64,000 bases of DNA from Pseudobutyrivibrio xylanivorans (GTDB lineage Bacteria; Bacillota; Clostridia; Lachnospirales; Lachnospiraceae): NCBI RefSeq assembly GCF_010906925.1, contig NZ_VTVE01000006.1:1-64000 (forward strand). The letters are read 5' to 3'. Below are positions 34,764 through 44,350 of the stretch, piece by piece; position 1 is the stretch's first letter, and the number at the start of each line of letters is the position of its first letter. The position numbers were made by a program, and so were the translations under genes. Under the pieces are notes generated by a model. It did no database searches. It was not told the DNA's origin and saw nothing but the letters and a program-made list of their open reading frames with translations.

Positions 34764-35486
34764 TCAGCCTCCAAAATTCAAGTCATATTCTATGTACGCC
34801 TTTTCAAAGCTAAGTAGCTTTCTTCTAGATATTGTCAATTTCTCTCCATTGGTCAATTCTATAATGTTTTTTGACACGCTTTTGATATTCTTAAAACCAA
34901 CGATATATTGTCTATGTATTCTATAAAAAATCCTTTCATCCAATTCATTTTCTATTTGGTCTAATGAGACACTCTTGGTAAAAACGTTATTTGCCGTATA
35001 TACCTCAACAGAGCCATTGAAAGATTTGATATATAAAATGTCACTCTGCTTAACATTATATTTTATTCGATTTCGAAATAGCTCTAGGTTAGAATTTCCA
35101 ACAGTTTTATTGATAGCAGAAACAATTGCCTCCTCTACCTCGCTCTCTCGTAAAGGTTTATTTAAATATCTATGGGCATTAAATTTAAACGCTTCACTGT
35201 AGCGCTTATCATTACTTGTGGCGATTATAATTTTACAATTCGGATTTACTTTATAGATACGATTTCCAGCACCCATTCCGTCCATTACAGGCATTTCCAC
35301 ATCAAGGAAAGCTATATCTATATCTTCTATATCGTGCAATAAGCCTGCTGCAGAATCATAAATCTTTAAAGCAAAGTATTCATCATCATCTCCATATAAC
35401 TTTGTCAGCAAGGACAAAATCATCTTCTTTGTAGCATTACAAATTTCAAGCTCATCATCGCAAATCCCTATTGTCGTTCTTCCCAT
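34764..35486 (-). CDS. LytTR-family response regulator (AgrA-like)
   Basis: 240 residues from the ATG at 35486 (GGGGG 8-10 nt upstream; the longer frame to 35525 lacks a site). A receiver domain with Asp62 in AFLDVEMPVMDG and Lys in YLNKPL is followed by a LytTR DNA-binding domain (about 140-240; RIHRQYIVGFKNI). It is co-transcribed with the sensor kinase. LytTR regulators usually bind paired repeats; the target is unknown. Confidence 0.93.
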   Translation of the reverse strand: MGRTTIGICDDELEICNATKKMILSLLTKLYGDDDEYFALKIYDSAAGLLHDIEDIDIAFLDVEMPVMDGMGAGNRIYKVNPNCKIIIATSNDKRYSEAFKFNAHRYLNKPLRESEVEEAIVSAINKTVGNSNLELFRNRIKYNVKQSDILYIKSFNGSVEVYTANNVFTKSVSLDQIENELDERIFYRIHRQYIVGFKNIKSVSKNIIELTNGEKLTISRRKLLSFEKAYIEYDLNFGG

Positions 35487-35597
35487 AGACAAATACCCCC
35501 TAGAAAATACAAACCAATATTTCATTTACGGTATAAGTATGGTACTAAGAAAAAGTTTCGAAATCAACTTTTTCGGGCATTTTTAGCAACAATTAAT

Positions 35598-35626
35598 AAA
35601 AAAAAGAGGCGCAACAGCGCCCCTTT
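35598..35626 (-). terminator. Terminator of the VTC/DUF4956 operon
   Basis: Minus strand AAAGGGGCGC / GCGCCTCTTT around TGTT, followed by TTTT, just after the DUF4956 stop. Confidence 0.85.
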
Positions 35627-35632
35627 GTAGTT

Positions 35633-36322
35633 TTAAAGCTGACCAACATCACTCATATCGCATCTACCGCAAATAACAGTAAGATTGCCATTTCTCATTC
35701 GAATGTCGTCCAATAACTTCTTTTCCTCCAAGTCATTTTTCAGCTTAATTCTATATTCGATCTCATACATCGAGCCCATGTTGGTGGTGCGAACTGATAA
35801 TAAAAGATGTGTTTTAGTGTACTTAGCGAATAAATCATCAAAGATTTCACTATAATCAAGATTCTCTGGAATTGTTATTCTAAGATCCTTTTCATTTGAA
35901 TCTGCTTCCGCAAATTTGCAGACTGATAAGATAATATGAATAACACAGATTAATACTGTAAATATTCCTGCCAAAAGCAACTCGCCTATGGCACAAACAA
36001 TTCCAATTGCCATTGCAAAGAATACAAATCCAATGTCGCGTGAACTTCCCTGCAACGATCTAAATCTTACCAACGAAAACGCGCCTACAACACCAAGTCC
36101 TGTTCCCAGATTTCCATTAACCGCAAGCATGACTACGCATACTAGAACTGGCAAGACAATAAGTGTTCTCGCAAAATTCTTTGATGTCACTCCTGTTCGC
36201 ATATATGTAACAGAAATGATAATTCCTAAAACACAAGCCACCAAAGCATACCCGATAGCTCCCCAAATTGATAAACTAGTATCTGTGCCTGATGACACAA
36301 ATGCAGAAAAAAATGATTCCAT
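35633..36322 (-). CDS. DUF4956-family membrane protein
   Basis: About 229 residues with four TM helices (17-135) and a cytosolic C-terminal domain. The motif GVVGAFSLVRFRS is the family signature. The ATG at 36322 has GAAGGA 5 nt upstream. It directly follows a VTC-domain polymerase gene, a pairing seen across bacteria and often with CotH kinases; it may help make or move polyphosphate or a spore-coat-like polymer. No cotH is adjacent. Confidence 0.88.
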   Translation of the reverse strand: MESFFSAFVSSGTDTSLSIWGAIGYALVACVLGIIISVTYMRTGVTSKNFARTLIVLPVLVCVVMLAVNGNLGTGLGVVGAFSLVRFRSLQGSSRDIGFVFFAMAIGIVCAIGELLLAGIFTVLICVIHIILSVCKFAEADSNEKDLRITIPENLDYSEIFDDLFAKYTKTHLLLSVRTTNMGSMYEIEYRIKLKNDLEEKKLLDDIRMRNGNLTVICGRCDMSDVGQL

Positions 36323-36347
36323 TAGTCCTTCTCCCTTTTGCAAATTA

Positions 36348-37103
36348 TTAGATTACTGCGCCTCCTAGAATGCTCTTAGCTTCTGCGCCTCTAGCAACTA
36401 TACCGTCCGCTTCGGTAAGTAGTTGCTTCTTGTAAAAATTTCCGTATTTGGAAAACGAAATTGAGTAAATCTCATATTTTGATAGAAGCTTAGCAAACCA
36501 AATTGGCATAGAATCCGCAATTTTTACTTCCATTAACCTGTAACCAGGTGGCAAAAGGTAATCATTTTCATCATCCTTGTATAAAGTCAAATCAAATACG
36601 CGGCTGCGTATATCCTTGTCAAATGTGACTCTAAAATCAGGATCCTCTTTGCCAAACATAGCTATTCTGTCATACGCAATATAGCGTTTTGGTTCCAAGT
36701 CATAATGATTAAACAAGTAATCAATTTCTTTAAATATTTGATTTGGTTTGGATGGCAAAATTCCATCGATCAAAAACCTTTCGGCTTCCTCCATTGGAAC
36801 TGCAACTCTCCGTTTGTTAACCAGACCTTTGTATTTCTTTTTAATCTCTAAAAAGCACATACTGTCATAGTCCGGCTCCCCATAGCAACGAACCCTAAAC
36901 TTCTCCTTGTACTTTGGACCTTCTATGGATGTCCTAATGAGCTCATTACTCTTCGTGTCATAATATATGTTCCTAATAGTGTGAAGCCCATATACATCCA
37001 TTTCCATATATTCTTCCAACTCTTTTTTGAACATATGATATGTTTTTTCATCCAACAAATATTTTTTCTCATATCTGTTGAATACAATTTGAATCTTGCT
37101 CAT
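36348..37103 (-). CDS. VTC-domain polyphosphate polymerase family protein
   Basis: A 251-residue VTC/tunnel-fold protein. Basic residues lining the polyphosphate tunnel are visible: RYEKKYLL (7-14), HTIRNIYYD, EKFRVRCYGE, FLEIKKKYKG and NKRR. Yeast Vtc4 makes polyphosphate from ATP with such a domain; bacterial homologues are less studied. First gene of the pair with the DUF4956 protein. GGGGG precedes the ATG. Confidence 0.9.
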   Translation of the reverse strand: MSKIQIVFNRYEKKYLLDEKTYHMFKKELEEYMEMDVYGLHTIRNIYYDTKSNELIRTSIEGPKYKEKFRVRCYGEPDYDSMCFLEIKKKYKGLVNKRRVAVPMEEAERFLIDGILPSKPNQIFKEIDYLFNHYDLEPKRYIAYDRIAMFGKEDPDFRVTFDKDIRSRVFDLTLYKDDENDYLLPPGYRLMEVKIADSMPIWFAKLLSKYEIYSISFSKYGNFYKKQLLTEADGIVARGAEAKSILGGAVI

Positions 37104-37292
37104 AAGACGTCCCCCTTACTTATCCACGCATCCATTCAAATATTTGCTGTCCCCATGAATCCATAATGTAACCCCCTTGCATTTTAAAAATTTCTAGAGC
37201 TCTACGATGATATGATTATAACGTGAAAAACCACGATTAAACGTTTAAGTCCATGAACGGTATCTATAAGTTGTTTAACGGCATTTTTTCAA

Positions 37293-37362
37293 TAAAAAAC
37301 AGCCATTCCTATTGATTAATGCTCTTTACTGGGAGTTAATTTAATCAAATAAGAATGGCTGT
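37293..37362 (-). terminator. Terminator of the thyA-deoD run
   Basis: Minus strand ACAGCCATTC / GAATGGCTGT, extended inward by TGATTAA/TTAATCA around a long loop and followed by TTTTTTATT, 20 bp after the deoD stop. Confidence 0.8.
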
Positions 37363-37384
37363 ATAATCGTTGATTTTAAAGGCT

Positions 37385-38101
37385 TTATAGGGCAATTGCT
37401 GTTTCAAGAGCAAGCTTCATCATTTCCGTAAACGATTTCTGTCTATCCTCTGCAGGAATCTCCTCAGAAGTTACAAATGAATCAGAAATAGTAAGCATAC
37501 ATGTTGCATTTTTACCTAGCATATTAGCATTGTTGAAAAGAGCAAAGCTCTCCATCTCAACACAGTCACAACCGCAGCGCTCCTTAACAGCCTTCCAACC
37601 GCCCATTTCTGGCGCTGTATAGAACTGATCAGAAGAATGAACCTTTGCAAGCTTAGCATCGATGCCAAGCTCCTTAGCCTTTGCTATTGCTACGTCATTT
37701 ATCTTTTTGCTTGGGTAAAGAGTTGTCTCCTCCACACCGTTTGTATACTTAGCAAATGTACTATTTGAAAAGGCACTTTCTGCAATTACTACATCAAGAA
37801 CATTAAGCTTATCTGTGTAGCTTCCAGCAGAACCAATACGAATAATATTTTCTACATCATAGAATGCAAAAAGCTCATATGAGTAAATGCCGATTGAAGG
37901 CATACCCATACCACTGGCCATTACTGATACAGGTACACCCTTATAAGTACCTGTAAAACCAAGGCAGTTACGGACTGTATTGACACACTTTACATCCTCC
38001 AAGAAATTTTCAGCGACAAATTTTGCGCGAAGTGGATCACCTGGCATAAGAACTGTCTTTGCAAAATCACCCTTTTTGGCTTCGTTATGTGGTGTTGCCA
38101 T
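37385..38101 (-). CDS. deoD: Purine nucleoside phosphorylase, DeoD type
   Basis: A 238-residue enzyme of purine salvage that cleaves purine (deoxy)nucleosides with phosphate. Start MATPHNEAKKGDFAKTVLMP, phosphate-binding VMPGDPLRAKF and RIGSAGSY, and CVEMESFALF with catalytic DSF (ISDSFV) are all present. Last of a six-gene run beginning with thyA; it lies 17 bp after the SleB-like gene. Confidence 0.95.
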   Translation of the reverse strand: MATPHNEAKKGDFAKTVLMPGDPLRAKFVAENFLEDVKCVNTVRNCLGFTGTYKGVPVSVMASGMGMPSIGIYSYELFAFYDVENIIRIGSAGSYTDKLNVLDVVIAESAFSNSTFAKYTNGVEETTLYPSKKINDVAIAKAKELGIDAKLAKVHSSDQFYTAPEMGGWKAVKERCGCDCVEMESFALFNNANMLGKNATCMLTISDSFVTSEEIPAEDRQKSFTEMMKLALETAIAL

Positions 38102-38118
38102 AATTATTTTCCTCCTTA

Positions 38119-39366
38119 TTAATTATAGTTATAGAAGTAATGGGCATTAATTACTGTACCCGATGTTCTATCTAAGAAACCTACACCGTCAGTAGGAGCC
38201 CCCGCCTCAGCGGCTGCTGCAACCTGAGTGTTATGTAAATTCTGTGCATATGAATATGTACAGAAGAATAAAGCGTCTGTGTTGATATTGCCCGCTATTG
38301 CATCAGCCGCTGCCTTTTGACAGCCACTGTTTGGTCCCTGTGCAAGAATAAGGGCCACACGTCCTGAAGTAACAGGCGCAAATTGACCAGAAGCATATAT
38401 AACTCCAGATACCGAGTTAGGGAATTTCGGACTGGCAACTCGATTCATAACTACCGAACCTACCGCTAATCGTCCCGAAGTACCCTGATTATCCGCCTCC
38501 GCCTGGATAAGAGCAGCCAAAAGCAAGGTCTCCTCATCTGTGGTACTATATCCACCACTGTATCCACCATGCTCACCTGCTAGCTTTTCAGCAAGAGCTG
38601 CCTGAGCCGCCTGATACTGCTGTTGTATACGCTGTTCGTACGCCTTAGCCTCTTCCAACTGTTGTTTAAGCTGTTGTAGAGCAGCCTGACTGTCTGCAAT
38701 CTGACCATTGGTAGTATCAAGAGCTGACGCTGTGGAATTAACCAGTGTACCAAGTTCAGATTTCTTGGACTCAAGTGTGCCTTGGTACGCAGTAAGCTCT
38801 GTATTTTTCTCCTCTATCTGGGATTTTGTCTCTTCAAGAGCCTGCTGAGTCTCCTCGAATTTCTTAATGGCCATCTGGTCATAAGAAACGATCTCAGACA
38901 TGTACTCTAAGCGCTGTAAAAAGCCAGACATGGAGCCACTCTCAAGGTAATTGACAAGTGTGTTAGTAGAGCTATTCTCATACATATACTGGATACGGGT
39001 CTTCATAGCCTCTCGCTGAGAATCCAAATCCTGCTGAGTTGTCTCTAACTGCTCATTTAACACGTCAATATCAGCCTGTACAAGGGCAATATTTTCCTCA
39101 GTATCAGATATCTCCCCTGCAACAGTTGTAATCTGAGTATTTAAGCTATTAATTTGTCCTGATAATGTGTTGGCCTGCCCCTCCAATTCATTAACAGTAT
39201 TTTGCACCTGCTGAACTTGATTGTTTAGGTCATCTACAGCATGAGAAGCATTTTCAGATTCATCGTGAAGTCTATCAACCTCAGACTGGGATGCCTTAAC
39301 AGATGTGTCCATCAGACACATTGAAGCAAGTAGTAGGATAGCCAAACATCCTCGAAGTTTTTTCAT
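38119..39366 (-). CDS. Secreted coiled-coil cell-wall hydrolase, SleB type
   Basis: 415 residues: signal peptide (1-25), long coiled coil (about 30-265; Gln/Glu heptads as in PcsB/EnvC-like proteins), then a SleB hydrolase domain (about 280-415; LIQAEADNQG carries the catalytic Glu, with VGSVVMNRV and GQFAP following). It probably cleaves peptidoglycan glycan strands during growth or division. Its place between ilvN and deoD looks incidental. Confidence 0.9.
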   Translation of the reverse strand: MKKLRGCLAILLLASMCLMDTSVKASQSEVDRLHDESENASHAVDDLNNQVQQVQNTVNELEGQANTLSGQINSLNTQITTVAGEISDTEENIALVQADIDVLNEQLETTQQDLDSQREAMKTRIQYMYENSSTNTLVNYLESGSMSGFLQRLEYMSEIVSYDQMAIKKFEETQQALEETKSQIEEKNTELTAYQGTLESKKSELGTLVNSTASALDTTNGQIADSQAALQQLKQQLEEAKAYEQRIQQQYQAAQAALAEKLAGEHGGYSGGYSTTDEETLLLAALIQAEADNQGTSGRLAVGSVVMNRVASPKFPNSVSGVIYASGQFAPVTSGRVALILAQGPNSGCQKAAADAIAGNINTDALFFCTYSYAQNLHNTQVAAAAEAGAPTDGVGFLDRTSGTVINAHYFYNYN

Positions 39367-39374
39367 ACCTTCTC

Positions 39375-39884
39375 CTATCGGCAGGAGCTTGAAATAGATT
39401 CTACTGCAACCGCTCCGCCTCTAACCACTTCTATTTTCTTAAAGCGTGTTTTAAGAAGTGATATTAAATCATTGTTTTTGCGTTCTGTCAAGGTACATTC
39501 AAACAAAACGCTATCTGTACCTATATCTGTAATTCTAACCATTCCCCCAGTGTTGAAAACCTCTGCTATCTGGAAGGCCTCTGTCTTACCAGCAGCGTCC
39601 AATCCCTTTACCTTGGCGTAAAGAATTTCCTTCATGTGGATAGGAATAGTAGTTAAATCTATGACTTTAATTACCTCTACCATGGCATTAAGCTGCTTTT
39701 TAATCTGCTCAAATGTCACATCATCTGCCATAACAGAGATAGTCATTCTAGAAACATCATCACGCTCAGTTGTGCCTACTGTAAGGGTCTGAAGATTGTA
39801 TGATTTTGCAGAAAACAATCCAGAAACCTTTGCCAAAACACCTACCTGATTTTCAACATATAATGCAATCCATCTATTTTTCAT
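39375..39884 (-). CDS. ilvN: Acetolactate synthase small (regulatory) subunit
   Basis: A 169-residue subunit with an N-terminal ACT domain (WIALYVENQVGVLAKVSGLF, 4-23) and a C-terminal ACT-like domain. It activates IlvB and confers valine feedback inhibition. It lies 23 bp after ilvB. Confidence 0.95.
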   Translation of the reverse strand: MKNRWIALYVENQVGVLAKVSGLFSAKSYNLQTLTVGTTERDDVSRMTISVMADDVTFEQIKKQLNAMVEVIKVIDLTTIPIHMKEILYAKVKGLDAAGKTEAFQIAEVFNTGGMVRITDIGTDSVLFECTLTERKNNDLISLLKTRFKKIEVVRGGAVAVESISSSCR

Positions 39885-39907
39885 CGTATATTCACCTCAA
39901 TCAACGG

Positions 39908-41599
39908 CTATTTCAAAATCATCTCGCTAAGTGGTGTACCACTTTTTACCATAGGAAGTACCAGATCATCTGGTGAAACTAAAAAGTCAATTACTGTTGG
40001 CTTGCCTTTATTAGCTCTAGCAGCCTTAAGTGCTGGAATTATCTCCTCTGAGGAAGTAACCCTAATCGCCTTGCAACTATAGCTCTCAGCCCATTTCAAA
40101 AAGTCTGGATAATAGCCGCCGTCTTTAGCAGATAAATCGGTAATCTCGTATCTCTTGCCATAGAATAGCTGTTGCATCTGGCGAACCATACCGAGATTAG
40201 AATTATTAAATATACATATAACAACTGGGATTTCTTCAGACATTGCAGTAGCCATCTCCTGCATATTCATCTGAAAACCACCATCACCTGTAATGAGGAC
40301 TGTAGGCTTTTTAGGGGCGCCAACAGATGCACCGATAGCAGCTGGGAATCCAAATCCCATAGTACCAAGGCCTCCAGAAGTAATGAACTCCTGGCCCTTA
40401 TGAAGTCTAATAAACTGACTAGCCCACATCTGATGCTGACCAACGTCAGTAACAATGTTAGCATCTGGAAAGACCTCATTGATTCCTTCGCAAATATCCT
40501 GAGGGCAATTGCCAATTTTAGTATTTGGCATGGTAAGTGGATGTTCCTGCTCCCACTCACCGATTTTAGCAATCCATTTATCTGTCTTCATTGGCTCAGC
40601 ATATTCCACCAATCGCTCAAGCGCGATCTTAGCGTCTGCTGTAACCGGAACATCTACCACTACATTTCTTGAAATAGATGCAGAAGCTATATCAACGTGA
40701 ACTATCTGAGCTTTTGGCGCAAACTCATCCAACTCACCTGTAATTCTATCATTAAAACGTGTACCAATTGAGAAGAGCACATCGCATTCTGTGACTGCTT
40801 TGTTGGCAGCATATCTACCGTGCATTCCGCAATTGCCGATGAACAAAGGATTGTCCTCTGGCATAACGCCCTTTCCCATAACTGTTGTGGTAACTGGCAC
40901 ATTCATCTTTGAAGCAAATTCCAAAAGCTTCTTTTGAGCACCTGCAATTCTCACACCACCACCTGCTAAGATAAGTGGACGCTTAGCATTTTTCAAAAGT
41001 CTATACGCCTTCTTCAACTGACCGATGTGAACTGTCTCATTTGGATGATATCCACGAATATCAACCTGAGATGGATACTCTGGAGCTCCACTAGTAGTCT
41101 GGATATCCTTTGGAATATCAATAAGAACTGGACCTGGCTTGCCAGTTGAGGCAATTTGGAATCCCATTTTAATAAGGCGTCCCATATCATCACGATTGCG
41201 GACAGTCACGCCATATTTTGTAATAGAGCGGGTCATACCTACAATGTCAACTTCCTGGAAAGCATCGTTTCCAATCAGATGAAGTGGAACCTGACCAGTA
41301 AAGATAACCATAGGGATGCTGTCATAATATGCATCTGCGATACCTGTGATTGTATTAGTGGCACCAGGACCTGAAGTCACCAAAACTACTGCTGTCTTAC
41401 CTGTGGCGCGAGCGTAGCCCTCAGCCTCGTGAACTAGAGCCTGCTCATGACGACCGAGAATGACTCGAATGCCCTCGGTCTTGTATAACTCATCCACAAT
41501 ATCAGTAATCATGCCGCCTGGGTAGGCAAATATTGTGTCTACTCCCTCTTCCTTCAAAGCTTTAACAAATAACTTTCGTCCTGTAATATTAAGTGCCAT
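39908..41599 (-). CDS. ilvB: Acetolactate synthase large subunit
   Basis: A 563-residue ThDP enzyme of branched-chain amino acid synthesis. FAYPGGMITDIVDEL, the catalytic Glu in GRHEQALVHEAEGYAR, and the ThDP motif GDGGFQMNMQE...NNSN are intact. It follows folA by 35 bp, so no room exists for a T-box or attenuator directly upstream; regulation would come from the thyA promoter or a nearby internal one. Confidence 0.96.
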   Translation of the reverse strand: MALNITGRKLFVKALKEEGVDTIFAYPGGMITDIVDELYKTEGIRVILGRHEQALVHEAEGYARATGKTAVVLVTSGPGATNTITGIADAYYDSIPMVIFTGQVPLHLIGNDAFQEVDIVGMTRSITKYGVTVRNRDDMGRLIKMGFQIASTGKPGPVLIDIPKDIQTTSGAPEYPSQVDIRGYHPNETVHIGQLKKAYRLLKNAKRPLILAGGGVRIAGAQKKLLEFASKMNVPVTTTVMGKGVMPEDNPLFIGNCGMHGRYAANKAVTECDVLFSIGTRFNDRITGELDEFAPKAQIVHVDIASASISRNVVVDVPVTADAKIALERLVEYAEPMKTDKWIAKIGEWEQEHPLTMPNTKIGNCPQDICEGINEVFPDANIVTDVGQHQMWASQFIRLHKGQEFITSGGLGTMGFGFPAAIGASVGAPKKPTVLITGDGGFQMNMQEMATAMSEEIPVVICIFNNSNLGMVRQMQQLFYGKRYEITDLSAKDGGYYPDFLKWAESYSCKAIRVTSSEEIIPALKAARANKGKPTVIDFLVSPDDLVLPMVKSGTPLSEMILK

Positions 41600-41634
41600 T
41601 ATTTACGTCCTTATCTAGTGCTTGTTAATGGTTA

Positions 41635-42120
41635 CTATTTTGTATATGTTCTGAAATAAAATTCTATGTCGTAATATGTCTGTTCCTCTGACTCCTCCGC
41701 CAATTTCCACTCTGGCTTTTCATCCAGATTAGGGAAGAATGTATCAGCATCGTAAGCGTAGTCAATATAAGTGACAAATGCTGTGTTGCAATCATCGAGA
41801 AGCATTCTGTAAATACTCTCGCCACCGATAACAAAAATATCATCGGAATTGTACTTTGCAAGCTCCTTATCCAGCTCTTCCTTAGAATGAACTACGATAG
41901 CGTCCTTGACCTGATAATTTTCATCTCTTGTCAAAACTATATTAACTCTATTCTTAAGAGGCTTGCCATTTGGGAAACTCTCTAGAGTCTTTCTTCCCAT
42001 CACCACCACCTTGCCGCTGGTAGTCTCGCGGAAAAATTTCATATCATCTGGAATGCTCACAAGCAATTTATTGTCCTTGCCTATGGCCCAGTTTTTATCT
42101 ACTGCAACAATTAAATTCAT
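41635..42120 (-). CDS. folA: Dihydrofolate reductase
   Basis: 161 residues from the ATG at 42120 (GGAGGAG 6 nt upstream). Motifs: LIVAVDKNWAIGKDNKLL, the catalytic acidic residue Asp in IPDDMKFF, VMGRKTLESFP and FVIGGESIYRM. It regenerates tetrahydrofolate used up by ThyA, whose gene lies about 80 bp upstream. Confidence 0.95.
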   Translation of the reverse strand: MNLIVAVDKNWAIGKDNKLLVSIPDDMKFFRETTSGKVVVMGRKTLESFPNGKPLKNRVNIVLTRDENYQVKDAIVVHSKEELDKELAKYNSDDIFVIGGESIYRMLLDDCNTAFVTYIDYAYDADTFFPNLDEKPEWKLAEESEEQTYYDIEFYFRTYTK

Positions 42121-42201
42121 TATTCTCCTCCAATCAGCCATTCTACTTTATCAATCCCTGGAGGCCATCCTACTCTCGCTCGCCTAGTCTATGCAGCGAT
42201 T

Positions 42202-43053
42202 TTAAACAGCTATAGGTATGTTACGTATCTGCTCGCCGGCTTCGTAACCCTCTACAATAAGATCGTCCGTTGTAAAGTCGTAGAAGTTCTTCACCTCTGG
42301 GTTGAGACGAACCTTTGGAGCTGGAAGCTCTGGTCGACTAAGAAGCTCCTTAATTGCATCCACATGTCTGTCATATATATGAGCATCAGCAATAACGTGA
42401 ATCAGCTGACCTGGAATCATATCGTTAACCTGAGCAACCATCATAAGAAGAATTGCATACTGGCATACATTCCAGTTATTAGCAGCAAGAATATCCTGAG
42501 AACGCTGATTTAAAACCATGTTAAGAACAAGCTTACCTGACTCCCTGTCCTTGGTGACATTGTAGGTAGCCGAATAGCAGCATGGATCCAAATGACCGGT
42601 AGCCAAATCATGGAACTGATATAGATTGGTCATGATACGGCGAGAATATGGTGTCTCCTTAAGCTGCTTGAGCACATAATCCATCTGATCAATCTGCTCT
42701 CCCTTATATTCAAATTTCTCACCTACAACATAGCCGTAGGCAGTGCCGATTGAACCATTTTCATCGGCCCATTCATCCCATACATGAGGCTTTAAATCAT
42801 GGATATTGTTAGACTTGCGCTGATAAATCCAAAGCACCTCATCCATGCATGACTTAAGGGCTGTCTTTCTGAGAGTGAGAGCTGGAAACTCCTCTCTCAA
42901 ATCATATTTATTTACAACGCCAAATTGCTTGATAGTGTAGGCCTTTTCGCCTGTATCCTGCCAAGTTGGTCGCACGATTTCATCTTTTGTATCTGTGCCA
43001 TTTTCCAAAATGTCACGGCACATATTTTTGAAAATAATATCTGCTTTACTCAT
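42202..43053 (-). CDS. thyA: Thymidylate synthase
   Basis: 283 residues from the ATG at 43053 (AGGAGAGG upstream; the longer frame to 43209 has no site). It makes dTMP from dUMP. The nucleophile Cys lies in HLDPCCYSATYNV, which differs from the usual LPPCH; QRSQDILAANNWNVCQYA is typical. It heads the run thyA-folA-ilvB-ilvN-sleB-deoD. Confidence 0.93.
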   Translation of the reverse strand: MSKADIIFKNMCRDILENGTDTKDEIVRPTWQDTGEKAYTIKQFGVVNKYDLREEFPALTLRKTALKSCMDEVLWIYQRKSNNIHDLKPHVWDEWADENGSIGTAYGYVVGEKFEYKGEQIDQMDYVLKQLKETPYSRRIMTNLYQFHDLATGHLDPCCYSATYNVTKDRESGKLVLNMVLNQRSQDILAANNWNVCQYAILLMMVAQVNDMIPGQLIHVIADAHIYDRHVDAIKELLSRPELPAPKVRLNPEVKNFYDFTTDDLIVEGYEAGEQIRNIPIAV

Positions 43054-43285
43054 TATCCTCTCCTTATAATCTAAAGATAGCCATAAGTATTCTATGCTAT
43101 AACTTTTCAAACTAAATTCTACCACAATATCTTGGGTTTTGAATAGATTTTTTCCTATTGTTAGTAAATATTCTCCAGTATGGATTTCACCTTGAAAAAT
43201 GAGTCCCATTAGGTTACTATATTTTGTAGTTGTTTATGGCTAGATCATTCTTTGGAAAATATACGATACTAGCTAAGGAGAAGAA

Positions 43286-43534
43286 ATGAGTCAGGAAAAA
43301 GTTGATAAAAAGAAATTTGAGAAAACTCACCGTAGATCACTTCTTAGAAAGAAGAAGCTTGAGGAGTTTTTAAGCATCGCATGTGTTTGCGTTATCGCTG
43401 TTGGTATTGTAGCTTGGATTGGTTTTTCAGTTTACACTAAAGTCGAGAATTCAAAAGAGGCAAATACCACATCGCAATTTTACGAAATCGATTCTAGTGC
43501 ACTTCAGGAATATTTGGGTTCACTTCAAGAATAA
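43286..43534 (+). CDS. Small single-pass membrane protein
   Basis: 82 residues: a very basic cytosolic N-terminus (KKKFEKTHRRSLLRKKK), one TM helix (about 31-51) and an external tail. AAGGAGAAG lies right before the ATG and a good terminator follows. Function unknown; the family is not recognised. Confidence 0.75.
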   Translation: MSQEKVDKKKFEKTHRRSLLRKKKLEEFLSIACVCVIAVGIVAWIGFSVYTKVENSKEANTTSQFYEIDSSALQEYLGSLQE

Positions 43535-43541
43535 AATTACA

Positions 43542-43571
43542 GGCGTCGAGATTTCCTCGGCGCCTTTTTTT
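43542..43571 (+). terminator. Terminator of the small membrane protein gene
   Basis: GGCGTCGAG/CTCGGCGCC, a 9-bp stem with one G-T pair, a 5-nt loop and seven Ts; the T-run touches the stop codon of the convergent gene. Confidence 0.88.
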
Positions 43572-44274
43572 ATCTTCTCACCATAATATTTGAGCAGTAT
43601 TTGTTTATCAGGCTGCTGCCTACAAATTCTAGATACTCATCGTAATCAATGTAAAATCCTTTTCCCCAGCTAGATACTTCTATCATTCTTCTTAACTTTT
43701 GACCTTCGTGGGATTCTTCCACCGCGATAGCCGTCACAAAATGATTGTTGGTTGATGCAATCACCTCATATTTGCTAGTGGCCTGATTAAATCTATAGAG
43801 ATTCAGTCTGCCCTTTCTGCTATATATTGCCCACACCACAGGAATATTTGCATTTATCATTGCTTTTATCTTTTGGTACATATTTTTGTGGCCATGAAAA
43901 CCATTCCATTTAAATCTAACAGGAACCCCTGCTTTCTTGCTGCCTTTATTTAAAAATCTACTAATCTGATTTGGAAGTATTCCTATCGCAAATACGGATT
44001 TATTCCTTCTCCTGAACTCATGTAAAAAAAGTTTAGTAAAAGGATGCTGCTTTATGAAACTAACAATACATTTTTCATATTCATCGTAGGAAATCCTGCC
44101 TCTATTCTGCATAAAATTTGCAACATCAACTGCTGCAATCATTCCGCAGCCCTGATTGGCAGCATACTCAAGGGGTGTGTTTCTAAACCAGTTTTGATTG
44201 CCCCCGCAAGAGCCATCTGGCTCACCTGCTCTAATTACACTTACATATTCATTTTGAAGTGAAATCCTCTCCAT
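43570..44274 (-). CDS. C39-like cysteine peptidase family protein
   Basis: 234 residues. Cys43 in NQGCGMIAAVDVANFM and His178 in NNHFVTAIAV fit the papain-like C39 fold, and SSWGKGFYIDYDEY follows as in that family. No signal peptide or ABC domain is present, so it should act in the cytoplasm unless exported by another route. GGGAG lies 7 nt from the ATG. Confidence 0.65.
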   Translation of the reverse strand: MERISLQNEYVSVIRAGEPDGSCGGNQNWFRNTPLEYAANQGCGMIAAVDVANFMQNRGRISYDEYEKCIVSFIKQHPFTKLFLHEFRRRNKSVFAIGILPNQISRFLNKGSKKAGVPVRFKWNGFHGHKNMYQKIKAMINANIPVVWAIYSRKGRLNLYRFNQATSKYEVIASTNNHFVTAIAVEESHEGQKLRRMIEVSSWGKGFYIDYDEYLEFVGSSLINKYCSNIMVRR

Positions 44275-44350
44275 TGCATTACTCCCATCTCCAAATATAA
44301 GTAAATGTTAGCATTATATAAAAAAATGGACAATAAAATTAAAATTATTC

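Noticed and set aside
41600-41634. T-box or leader attenuator for ilvB
   Set aside because: Only 35 bp separate folA and ilvB, too short for such a leader.
42130-42201. Fourth copy of the palindromic element between folA and thyA
   Set aside because: It shares CTCTCGCTCG-like sequence only; stems do not form in the same way.
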